A stretch of DNA of 5,954 nt from DASUZB01 sp036377075 (lineage in GTDB: Bacteria > Actinomycetota > CALGFH01), in contig DASUZB010000159.1 in the NCBI GenBank assembly GCA_036377075.1, forward strand, positions 1-5,954, written 5' to 3'. The position numbers and the translations under genes are program-made. Positions 1 to 5,200 of the stretch are shown one piece after another. A model generated the notes under the pieces. It was not told where the DNA came from. It saw only the letters and a program-made list of their open reading frames with translations, and ran no database searches. Within the stretch, counting starts at the first letter, position 1; each line of letters opens with the position of its first letter.

Positions 1-1
1 C

Positions 2-139
2 GTGACCGCCGCGATCGTCGGCGCGCGCCGCCCCTCCCAGGTCGAGGGCTGGGCCGCCGCCGGGACCCTGACGCTGACCCCTGCCGACCTCGACGAGCTC
101 GCCCGCGCCGTCGCCGAGACCGGCGCCGGCCAGGAATAG
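2..139 (+). CDS. Aldo/keto reductase, C-terminal fragment
   Basis: Only the last 45 codons and the TAG stop are in the window; the gene starts to the left of base 1. The visible peptide begins VTAAIVGARRPSQVEGW and continues with LTLTPADLDELARAV. This is the usual C-terminal end of NADPH-dependent aldo/keto reductases: the I-x-G-A-R-x-x-x-Q-V segment binds the cofactor's 2'-phosphate/adenine side, and a helix beginning L-T-x-x-D-L follows. Such enzymes are cytosolic and reduce aldehydes or ketones; the substrate cannot be inferred from this tail. The gene converges on ggt, with 64 bp between the stop codons and a strong stem-loop in that gap. The family is fairly secure, the exact subfamily unknown. 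Confidence 0.8.
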   Translation: MTAAIVGARRPSQVEGWAAAGTLTLTPADLDELARAVAETGAGQE

Positions 140-153
140 TCGCCGGGGGCGTG

Positions 154-190
154 GCTGGGGGCCGCGACCCGTCCGGCCGCGGCCCCCAGC
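154..190. terminator. Stem-loop between convergent genes, probable bidirectional terminator
   Basis: A perfect 13-bp inverted repeat (GCTGGGGGCCGCG at 154-166, CGCGGCCCCCAGC at 178-190) encloses an 11-nt loop. It fills most of the gap between the stop of the aldo/keto reductase (139) and the stop of ggt (204). There is no T-run on either strand, which is common for terminators in high-GC actinobacteria. Position and stem strength support termination from both sides; the function is inferred. Confidence 0.7.
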
Positions 191-203
191 TCGCCGCGCT
201 GGC

Positions 204-2012
204 CTACCCGCTCGGGTGGACGACCAGCGCGCTCCCGCCCCCACGGCGCACCGGCTCGGCAACGGCCTGCAGCAGGCCGCCAGGGAAGAAGCCGATCGCG
301 GTGGCCGCCCCGATCTCCGGGGTGGAGCGGAACTGCTGCCCGAGCGCGGCCAGCTCGGCCGCCTCGGGCGAGGCCAGGAACGCCGGCTCGGCGTCCGCCG
401 GGTCGTTGTTGCGCTGCGACACCCTCGGCGCGGCCAGCGCGTCGGGCAGGCTCATGCCGAGGTCCAGGCGGTTGACCAGGATCTGCAGCACGGTGGTGAT
501 GATGGTGGCGCCGCCGGGCGAGCCCAGGGCCAGCAGCGGCCGCCGGTCCTGGAACACGATCGTCGGGCTCATGCTGGACCGCGGCCGCTTGCCGGCGGCG
601 GGGAGGTTCGGATCCGGCACCCCAGGGAAGAGGGGTGCCGGATCGAAGTCGGTCAGCTCGTTGTTGAGCAGGAAGCCGTAGCCCGGCACGGTCAGGGCGC
701 TGCCGCCGATCTGCTCGATGGTGAGGGTGTAGGCGACGACGTTGCCCTGCCGGTCGGCCACGGTCAGGTGGGTGGTGCTGCCCTGGGTGACCGCCTCCGC
801 GCCGGCAGCAGGCGCCGGGCCGGCTGCTGCGCAGCCGGCGAACGGCGGGAACGGGTCGCCGGGCGGCACCGGGCTGGTGGCCGCCCGCGGGCCCACCAGG
901 CAGCGGCGCTCGTCGGCGAAGCCCTGGGAGAGCAGCCCGCTGAGGGGCACGTCGACCTGGTCGGGGTCGCCGACCCAGCGGTTGCGGTCGGCGAACGCCA
1001 GCCGCGACGACTCCAGGTAGTGGTGCAGGGCCAGGGTGCGGGACTCGTGGCCGAGGTCGAAGCCCTCGGCGATGTTGAGCGCCTCGCCGACGGTGGAGCC
1101 GCCGCTGGACGGCGGGCCCATGCCGACGACCCGGAGGCCCCGGTACCCGACCATGGTCGGGGCGCGCGCCACCGTCCGGTACGCGGCGAGGTCGGCGGCG
1201 GTCATCAGCCCGGGGCGCACGTTCAGGGTGCTGCCGGGGACGACCGGCGGGTGCCGCACGGCGTCGACCAGCGCCTCGGCCAGGTCGCCTTGGTAGAAGG
1301 CGCCCATTCCGCGCCTGGCGAGCAGGCGGTAGGTCCGTGCCAGGTCGGGGTTGGTGAACTCGGCGCCGACCTGCGGGGCGTCGCCGCCGCGGAGGAACAG
1401 GTCGCGGGTCGGCGCGATCGCGCGGAAGCGGTCCAGGTTGCCGAGGGTCTGGCCGCGGAAGGTCTGGTCGACCACGAAGCCGTGCTCGGCCACGCGGATC
1501 GCCGGGGCGAGCGCGTCGCGCAGGCCGATGGTGCCGTAGCGCTCCAGCGCCGACTGCCACAGCCGCGGGGTCCCGGGCACGCCGACGCCCAGGCCGCTGG
1601 TGACCCGCTCGGCGAAGGGGATCGGCTGGCCGGTGGCCGGGTCGATGAACACGTCGGAGGTGTAGGCGGCCGGCGCCGTCTCGCGGCCGTCGATGGTCAC
1701 CACCCGCCGCTGCTTGGCCAGGTACGCGACCATGAAGCCGCCGCCGCCGATCCCGGACGAGTACGGCTCGGTGACGCCGAGGGTGGCGGCGGCCGCGACC
1801 GCGGCGTCGACCGCGTTGCCGCCCTGGCGCAGCACCGCCAGCCCGGCCTGGGAGGCGTCGAGGTCGACGGTGGCGATCGCCCCGCCGGTGCCAAGGGCGG
1901 TCGGCTCGGCGGTGGGCCCGGCCGCGCGCGACCGGGCGGGCGCGAGTGGGCCGCCCAGCAGCGCGAGGGCCACGACGAGGGCGGCCAGCAGGATCGGAAT
2001 ACGCCGCTGCAT
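204..2012 (-). CDS. ggt: Gamma-glutamyltransferase (secreted Ntn-hydrolase)
   Basis: The 602-residue length is normal for the family. The enzyme transfers or hydrolyses the gamma-glutamyl group of glutathione and related compounds outside the cytoplasm and matures by self-cleavage. An N-terminal signal peptide is visible: MQRR, then a hydrophobic stretch of about residues 6-21, then small residues near 25-31. Seen motifs are the substrate-binding Arg110 in DGRETAP, the autocatalytic nucleophile Thr413 in STTHLTVAD (start of the small subunit), NNELTDF at 450-456, SSMSPTIV at 479-486 and the oxyanion-hole glycines in GSPGG at 497-501. Residues 375-408, just before the cleavage site, form a Pro/Ala-rich stretch; Cys371 and Cys394 could pair. 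The ATG at 2012 is favoured by the signal peptide and by GGGAGGAG 8 nt upstream. It appears to be transcribed alone. The family is secure; the physiological substrate is not, since many actinobacteria use mycothiol rather than glutathione. Confidence 0.95.
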   Translation of the reverse strand: MQRRIPILLAALVVALALLGGPLAPARSRAAGPTAEPTALGTGGAIATVDLDASQAGLAVLRQGGNAVDAAVAAAATLGVTEPYSSGIGGGGFMVAYLAKQRRVVTIDGRETAPAAYTSDVFIDPATGQPIPFAERVTSGLGVGVPGTPRLWQSALERYGTIGLRDALAPAIRVAEHGFVVDQTFRGQTLGNLDRFRAIAPTRDLFLRGGDAPQVGAEFTNPDLARTYRLLARRGMGAFYQGDLAEALVDAVRHPPVVPGSTLNVRPGLMTAADLAAYRTVARAPTMVGYRGLRVVGMGPPSSGGSTVGEALNIAEGFDLGHESRTLALHHYLESSRLAFADRNRWVGDPDQVDVPLSGLLSQGFADERRCLVGPRAATSPVPPGDPFPPFAGCAAAGPAPAAGAEAVTQGSTTHLTVADRQGNVVAYTLTIEQIGGSALTVPGYGFLLNNELTDFDPAPLFPGVPDPNLPAAGKRPRSSMSPTIVFQDRRPLLALGSPGGATIITTVLQILVNRLDLGMSLPDALAAPRVSQRNNDPADAEPAFLASPEAAELAALGQQFRSTPEIGAATAIGFFPGGLLQAVAEPVRRGGGSALVVHPSG

Positions 2013-2020
2013 CTGGGGGA

Positions 2021-2028
2021 CTCCTCCC
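2021..2028 (-). promoter_or_regulatory. Ribosome binding site of ggt
   Basis: On the minus strand GGGAGGAG precedes the ATG at 2012 by 8 nt. This is a near-ideal Shine-Dalgarno site and fixes the start of ggt. It contrasts with tnpB, which has no clear site. Confidence 0.8.
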
Positions 2029-2066
2029 GGACTGGCAGGGATGGAAGAGCCGCGGACAGAAAGTAT

Positions 2067-2094
2067 CTAGGGAGCCTAGTCCAAGAGACCTAGT
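2067..2094. promoter_or_regulatory. CTAG repeat cluster upstream of ggt, candidate operator
   Basis: Three CTAG tetramers occur within 27 bp. Two form a perfect inverted repeat, CTAGG-GAG-CCTAG (2067-2079). CCTAGT at 2075-2080 is repeated directly at 2089-2094, 14 bp on. The cluster lies 55-82 bp upstream of the ggt start, where an operator or upstream element would sit, and next to the presumed right end of the tnpB element. I find no convincing -35/-10 pair with normal spacing here. The repeats are seen; regulatory function is a guess. Confidence 0.3.
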
Positions 2095-2250
2095 TAATGG
2101 AAGGTTCTACGCTTCAGCGAGGACTGTCGCCCCCCCCAGCCAGGTACCGTGATGCCGTTGCCCAGACCATCAGCGTGTCTTGCGACCTGGGCAGCCGGCG
2201 CTTGCGCGCCGACGGTGCCGGTCTCACCCGGGGCGGCACCCGGTGCCGGC
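2095..2250 (-). ncRNA. Putative omega RNA (reRNA) scaffold at the tnpB 3' end
   Basis: In TnpB systems the guide RNA scaffold overlaps the 3' end of tnpB and runs to the element's right end; the guide follows. This stretch has the expected position and unusual secondary structure. Read on the minus strand it holds CGGCACC-C-GGTGCCG (2248-2234), CGGCGC-TTGC-GCGCCG (2211-2196), a 7-bp stem TGCCCAG/CTGGGCA (2193-2187 with 2165-2159) and a short CGCT/AGCG hairpin (2119-2110). The first hairpin overlaps the last tnpB codons. CCAGGT (2190-2185) could instead pair with ACCTGG (2145-2140), a competing fold. There is also a run of eight C on the plus strand (2130-2137). The exact 5' and 3' ends are unknown. 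Confidence 0.4.
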
Positions 2251-3564
2251 TTCTCGGTTCGTCGCGGTCTGCCCGGCCAAGCCGGGTCTTGTGTCCGCTC
2301 CCCGAGCGTTTCGCGTCTCGGGGCCACTCCCCGCGACGGCTCCGACCATGTGTGGCGCGCGCTCGACGGCCTCGATGCCCGCCACCAGCTGGGCGAGGTT
2401 GCGGGCGGCGTTGAGGTCCCTGTCCATTACCAACCCGCACTGCTCGCAACCGTAGGCCCGCTCCGACAAGGGCAGCTTGGCTTTCACGTGTCCGCAGCCC
2501 GAGCAGGTCCTTGACGATGGGTAGAAGGTGTCCGCCTGCACCAGCCGCGTCCCGGCCCAGGCGGTCTTGTAGGCGAGCTGGCGGCGCAGCTCCCCCCAGC
2601 CCGCATCGACGATGCGGCGCGCCAAGCGCCGGTTGCCCAGCATGCTGGCGACGTTGAGGTGCTCGACGACGACTGTGCCGTGGTTGCTGGCAAGCTCGGT
2701 GGTGAGCTTGTGGAGGCCGTCGCGGCGCAGGTTGGCTACCCGGGCGTGCATCCGGGCGAGGCGCCGGTGGGTCTGCCGCCATCCCGCTGAGGAGGTCCGG
2801 CGGCTGCCGTCTGGGCTCCTGGGGCCGTGGCGGCGGGCGAGCTGCCGGCTGAACCGCCGCAGCCGCCGCTGCGCGTGGTCGAGCGGCCGCGGGTTCGGGA
2901 CCACCTGGCCGGTGGACAGCACCGCCAGGTGGCGGATGCCAACGTCCATGCCCACTACAGCGCCGCCAGGGCGCTTCTCAAGGACGCAGCGCTGGACCTC
3001 GACGGTGAATGACACGTACCAGCGGTCCGCAGTGCAAGTAATGGTCGCGGAGAGGATGCGGGCGGTGCCGGCCTCTAGGCGGCGGGCGAGCTTCCTGGTG
3101 GATTCGTGCGTCTTGAGGCGTCCGATTCTCGGCAGCGTGACGTGGTGGCGGTCGGGTTCGACCCGGATCGCGCCAGTCCAGAACCGGCAGGTGGGCCGGG
3201 TGCGATGCTTGGCCTTGAAGGTGGGAAAGCCGACTGGTCGGCCCTTGCGCCGGCCGTGCTTGGAGTCCGCCCAGTTCGCCAGCCCGCGGGCCAGGGCGTC
3301 CAGGCCGGAGTTGTAGGCCTCCTTGGAGTTCTCCCGCCACCATGGCGCCACCTCGTCCTTGGCGCGGTTCCACTCCCGGCGCAGCGCCGGCAGCGTCCAG
3401 GGCACCTCCAGCTCCAAACCATCTGCGCGCTGGTCGAGGCGCTGCCTGACCAGGCCCAGTGCCCAGTTATAGGCCTTCCGGGCGGCGCCGCAGTGCGACC
3501 ACAACGCCCGCAGCTGCCGCGGGGTGGGGTCGAGGGCGAACCTGTACGCCTGGGTCACCAGCAT
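2224..3564 (-). CDS. tnpB: TnpB, RNA-guided RuvC-like endonuclease of a transposon
   Basis: The protein is 446 residues, near the usual 370-450. TnpB, the ancestor of Cas12, cuts DNA guided by an omega RNA and helps the element persist at its donor site. The N-terminal helical OrfB_IS605 region (residues 1-190) is followed by RuvC-I with Asp207 in GMDVGIRHLAVLS, RuvC-II with Glu301 in VVVEHLNVASM, a zinc finger (Cys354, Cys357, Cys373, Cys376) and RuvC-III with Asp381/Asp383 in MDRDLNAARNL. All key residues are present, so it looks active. The ATG at 3564 begins MLVTQAYRFALDPTPRQ, a typical family start. A GTG at 3588 would add eight residues, but it lies inside the promoter palindrome. No Shine-Dalgarno site is visible, consistent with leaderless translation. 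The tail (RGADTRPGLAGQTATNREAG) resembles that of other actinobacterial TnpB proteins, and its codons overlap the omega RNA. It is divergent from the adjacent IS transposase and points toward ggt. Confidence 0.93.
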   Translation of the reverse strand: MLVTQAYRFALDPTPRQLRALWSHCGAARKAYNWALGLVRQRLDQRADGLELEVPWTLPALRREWNRAKDEVAPWWRENSKEAYNSGLDALARGLANWADSKHGRRKGRPVGFPTFKAKHRTRPTCRFWTGAIRVEPDRHHVTLPRIGRLKTHESTRKLARRLEAGTARILSATITCTADRWYVSFTVEVQRCVLEKRPGGAVVGMDVGIRHLAVLSTGQVVPNPRPLDHAQRRLRRFSRQLARRHGPRSPDGSRRTSSAGWRQTHRRLARMHARVANLRRDGLHKLTTELASNHGTVVVEHLNVASMLGNRRLARRIVDAGWGELRRQLAYKTAWAGTRLVQADTFYPSSRTCSGCGHVKAKLPLSERAYGCEQCGLVMDRDLNAARNLAQLVAGIEAVERAPHMVGAVAGSGPETRNARGADTRPGLAGQTATNREAGTGCRPG

Positions 3565-3573
3565 GAGGTGCTG

Positions 3574-3601
3574 ATCATATCCGAACACGTGTTCGCTTCA
3601 A
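3574..3601 (-). promoter_or_regulatory. Predicted tnpB promoter (-35 TTGAAG, -10 TATGAT)
   Basis: On the minus strand TTGAAG (3601-3596) and TATGAT (3579-3574) are separated by 16 bp. TATGAT differs from the -10 consensus at one base, and TTGA of the -35 box matches. Only 9 nt separate the -10 box from the ATG at 3564, so transcription would start about 2-4 nt before the start codon. Leaderless messages of this kind are common in actinobacteria and would explain the missing ribosome binding site. Confidence 0.6.
3582..3595. promoter_or_regulatory. Candidate LexA (SOS) box in the tnpB promoter spacer
   Basis: CGAACACGTGTTCG is a perfect 14-bp palindrome. It matches every position of the Gram-positive/actinobacterial LexA box pattern CGAAC-RNRY-GTTYG. 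It lies entirely between the -35 and -10 boxes of the predicted tnpB promoter, where a bound repressor would block RNA polymerase. It could instead be a DNA hairpin (CGAAC-ACGT-GTTCG) at the element's left end recognised by a transposase; the two roles are not exclusive. The match is seen, LexA control is inferred. Confidence 0.55.
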
Positions 3602-3621
3602 GAGCGCCGACTGACGTTGTG

Positions 3622-3646
3622 GACACCCGTGGGGTTCCAGAAGTCA
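3622..3646 (+). repeat. Left terminal inverted repeat of the IS
   Basis: It begins GACACCCGTGGGG and ends CCAGAAGTCA. It matches the reverse complement of 4809-4833 at 23 of 25 positions; the mismatches are at the 4th and 15th bases. Its outer edge is 20 bp from the -35 box of tnpB. Confidence 0.85.
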
Positions 3647-3719
3647 ATGGTGCCGGTGACCAGCGGATCTGGCTTGACGTCGGGCTACGATCCGTTGTCC
3701 CTTGCTCGCCTTCTTCGGC

Positions 3720-3724
3720 GGAGG
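3720..3724 (+). promoter_or_regulatory. Ribosome binding site of the IS transposase
   Basis: GGAGG lies 5 nt before the GTG at 3730. It decides the start, since the reading frame stays open far upstream only as a shadow of tnpB and no other upstream codon has such a site. No clear promoter was found between the left repeat and this site. Confidence 0.65.
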
Positions 3725-3729
3725 TCTGT

Positions 3730-4803
3730 GTGGTCTGGTCGTTCGTCTACCTGGCGTTAGGCCGCGTCCTTGAGCTGATCGTGCTGTGCTGTCGGTCGGC
3801 AGAGGCCAAGGAGGTCGAGATCCTGGTGCTGCGCCACGAGCTTGCGGTGCTACGTCGCCAGCATCCCCGGCCTCGACTGCAATCCAAGGATCGTGCCCTG
3901 CTCGCGGCGCTGAGCCGCCAGCTCCCTCGGCCTCGCTGGTCAGTGTTCCTGGTCAAGCCGGAGACGCTGCTCGGCTGGCACCGGCGCATGGTGCGCCGAC
4001 GGTGGACCTACCCGACCGCTTCGAGTGGACGACCGCCGGTCCCTGACCAGGTGCAGCAGCTGATCGTGCGGCTCGCCCGTGAGAATCCGCGGTGGGGCTA
4101 CCAGCGCATCCGCGGCGAACTACTGCGCCTTGGCTGTCGGATCTCGGCCAGCTCGATCGGCCGGGTGCTGCGAGCCCACGGCATCGACCCAGCGCCCCGA
4201 CGCGCTCCGACGACGTGGCGGTCGTTTCTCCGCCGGCAGGCCGCTGGCATCCTGGCGTGCGACTTCTTCACCGTGGACACGGTGTTCCTGCAGCGGCTAT
4301 ATGTGCTGTTCATCATCGAGCTCCGGAGCCGGCGGGTGCGGCTTGCTGGCGTCACCGCCCATCCGAGCGGGCCATGGGTTGTCCAGCAGGCCCGCAACCT
4401 TGTCGCCGCGCTTGACGACGAGGCCACCGCGTTCAGGTTCCTGATCCGCGACCGCGACGCCAAGTTCACCACGGTGTTCGATGACGTCTGGCGCTCAACC
4501 GATGTGGAGGTCATTTGCACGCCGGTTCGGGCGCCCAATGCCAACGCTGTTGCCGAGCGTTGGGTCGGGACGGTCCGCCGGGAGTGTCTGGACCAGTTGC
4601 TGATCGTCGGCTCCTGGCAGCTTGTTCGCGTTCTCCGCGTCTACGTCGAGCACTACAACCGGCTCCGCCCGCACCGCAGCCTTGGCCTGGGCACGCCCAT
4701 GCCGTCGGGGAGTGGTGAGGCAGCGAGCGCGCCGGCTCTTCGTCAGCTGTATCGCCGTGACATCCTCGGTGGGCTGATCCACGAATACGAGCGGGCGGCA
4801 TGA
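3730..4803 (+). CDS. DDE integrase-type transposase (rve core)
   Basis: The 357-residue transposase of the surrounding IS cuts and joins element ends to target DNA. The N-terminal part (about 25-95) has the conserved ILVLRHELAVLRRQ segment; a helix-turn-helix/HTH_21-like region follows at 117-157 (WGYQRIRGELLRLG, then SSIGRVLRAHGI). The RNase H-like integrase core spans about 165-325. Catalytic acidic residues are visible: the first Asp in ACDFFTVDTV (178 or 183), the second in RDRDAKF (241, with 243 next to it) and Glu276 in NAVAERWVGTVRREC, giving a D-34-E spacing. The YVEHYNRLRPHRSLGL motif at 305-320 is typical of the C-terminal core. The GTG start is supported by GGAGG 5 nt upstream and by the beginning VVWSFVYLALGRVLEL. 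It is one unbroken frame, with no frameshift of the kind many IS3 members need, and appears intact. Confidence 0.9.
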   Translation: MVWSFVYLALGRVLELIVLCCRSAEAKEVEILVLRHELAVLRRQHPRPRLQSKDRALLAALSRQLPRPRWSVFLVKPETLLGWHRRMVRRRWTYPTASSGRPPVPDQVQQLIVRLARENPRWGYQRIRGELLRLGCRISASSIGRVLRAHGIDPAPRRAPTTWRSFLRRQAAGILACDFFTVDTVFLQRLYVLFIIELRSRRVRLAGVTAHPSGPWVVQQARNLVAALDDEATAFRFLIRDRDAKFTTVFDDVWRSTDVEVICTPVRAPNANAVAERWVGTVRRECLDQLLIVGSWQLVRVLRVYVEHYNRLRPHRSLGLGTPMPSGSGEAASAPALRQLYRRDILGGLIHEYERAA

Positions 4804-4808
4804 CGAGC

Positions 4809-4833
4809 TGACTTCTGGTACCCCACGGGAGTC
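4809..4833 (-). repeat. Right terminal inverted repeat of the IS
   Basis: On the plus strand it begins TGACTTCTGGTACC and ends ACGGGAGTC. It is the inverted partner of 3622-3646 with two mismatches. It starts 5 nt after the transposase stop codon. Confidence 0.85.
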
Positions 4834-4922
4834 TGAACGCCATGACGAGGATCCTCGCGGACCTTCGCCACTGATGCGAGGCCGCAGGTCAACCTCGTGG
4901 ACTGGGCTTTCGGCACCGACAC
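4834..4922. other. Short intergenic relic DNA beside the IS right end
   Basis: No gene can be supported here. A perfect 12-bp palindrome, CGAGGATCCTCG, lies at 4846-4857. The frame of the following pseudogene is interrupted by TGA at 4872. A peptide ending VNLVDWAFGTDTP in another frame (to the TGA at 4926) looks protein-like but is too short to identify. Confidence 0.35.
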
Positions 4923-5168
4923 GCCGTGAACGCGGCCCCCGGGGGCGCGGCGACCGCGCTGCAGGCCGTGGCGAGCGGCGGCCGCCTGGCGACGATCACC
5001 GGCGATCCGCCCGCGCCCGAACGGGGGGTCGAGGTCACCGACGCCTACGTGCGGGCCGACGGCGCACGGCTCGAAGCACTGGTCGAACTCCTCGCGCAGG
5101 GACGGCTCTCGCTCCACGACGCCGTCGCCGGGCGCGCCTCGGGCGCGATCGTCCTGGTGCTCCGGCAG
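4923..5168 (+). pseudogene. Remnant of quinone-oxidoreductase/zinc-type alcohol dehydrogenase gene
   Basis: The reading frame gives AVNAAPGGAATALQAVASGGRL, then ATITGDPPAPERGVEV, then AYVRADGARLEALVELLAQGRLSL and GRASGAIVLVLR. This matches the C-terminal third of MDR-superfamily NADPH:quinone oxidoreductases: the end of the Rossmann fold, GGRL turn, YVRxDGxxLxxL segment and final GAIVLxL strand. Several features say it is broken. There is no N-terminal two-thirds or start. About 15-20 residues usual between GRLSL and the final GRxxGAIVL strand seem to be missing. The frame has no stop after LVLR but runs on into non-homologous sequence. The IS just upstream suggests the 5' part was lost through insertion or rearrangement. 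It converges on the alpha/beta hydrolase gene. Confidence 0.6.
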
Positions 5169-5200
5169 CGCCCCCGTAAGGGGGCCATTCCTGCTGCCGG
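5162..5200. terminator. Nested stem-loop after the oxidoreductase remnant
   Basis: An outer repeat, CCGGCAG (5162-5168) with CTGCCGG (5194-5200), encloses an inner hairpin GCCCCC-GTAA-GGGGGC (5170-5185). It lies between convergent coding directions, about 100 bp beyond the hydrolase stop, and could act as a terminator for either. There is no T-run. It may instead be a dispersed palindromic repeat. Confidence 0.4.

Larger units (their letters stand above)
2094..3606 (-). mobile_element. Solo tnpB element (IS200/IS605 or IS607 type), approximate ends
   Basis: The element holds tnpB but no tnpA (Y1 or serine recombinase), so it would depend on a transposase elsewhere. Ends are not certain. The right end is placed near 2094 because the short hairpin CGCTTCAGCG (2110-2119) and the tnpB 3' structured region lie just inside. 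The left end is placed near 3606 because a similar hairpin, CGCT-TCAAG-AGCG (3594-3606), lies there. Both are preceded on the plus strand by a GTTC motif, as expected if both ends carry related subterminal palindromes. The neighbouring IS begins at 3622, so the left end cannot extend much further unless it was interrupted. Confidence 0.45.
3622..4833 (+). mobile_element. Complete insertion sequence with DDE integrase-type transposase
   Basis: The 1212-bp element is bounded by 25-bp terminal inverted repeats and carries one open reading frame that fills most of its length. The right repeat begins 5 nt after the transposase stop. The exact outer ends are uncertain by a few bases, because weaker similarity (CGTT on both sides) continues outward with a gap. 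I find no clear target-site duplication. It belongs to the broad IS3/IS481-like group; I cannot assign the family with certainty. It is inserted between the tnpB element and a decayed host gene. Confidence 0.8.

Noticed and set aside
2061..2084. TTGGAC and TAGATA/TACTTT on the minus strand as the ggt promoter
   Set aside because: Spacing would be 9 or 13 bp, outside the usual 16-19.
216..2093. Long plus-strand open frame opposite ggt
   Set aside because: It is a shadow of ggt caused by GC-rich third positions. The product is a low-complexity Arg/Gly/Ala/Val-rich string without any family motif, while ggt on the other strand has full catalytic motifs.
3565..3588. GTG at 3588 as the tnpB start
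   Set aside because: It would lie inside the palindrome between the -35 and -10 boxes, add eight non-conserved residues and have no ribosome binding site. The ATG at 3564 gives the normal family start.
3674..3691. TTGACG and TACGAT as an IS transposase promoter
   Set aside because: The two boxes are only 6 bp apart, far too close to act as -35 and -10.
3106..3729. Upstream extension of the transposase frame
   Set aside because: This part overlaps tnpB antisense and lies partly outside the IS inverted repeat. The transposase homology begins near the GTG at 3730, which has its own ribosome binding site.
4858..4928. Peptide ending VNLVDWAFGTDTP as a second gene fragment
   Set aside because: It looks protein-like, but it is about 23 residues long, has no start, and cannot be tied to a family.
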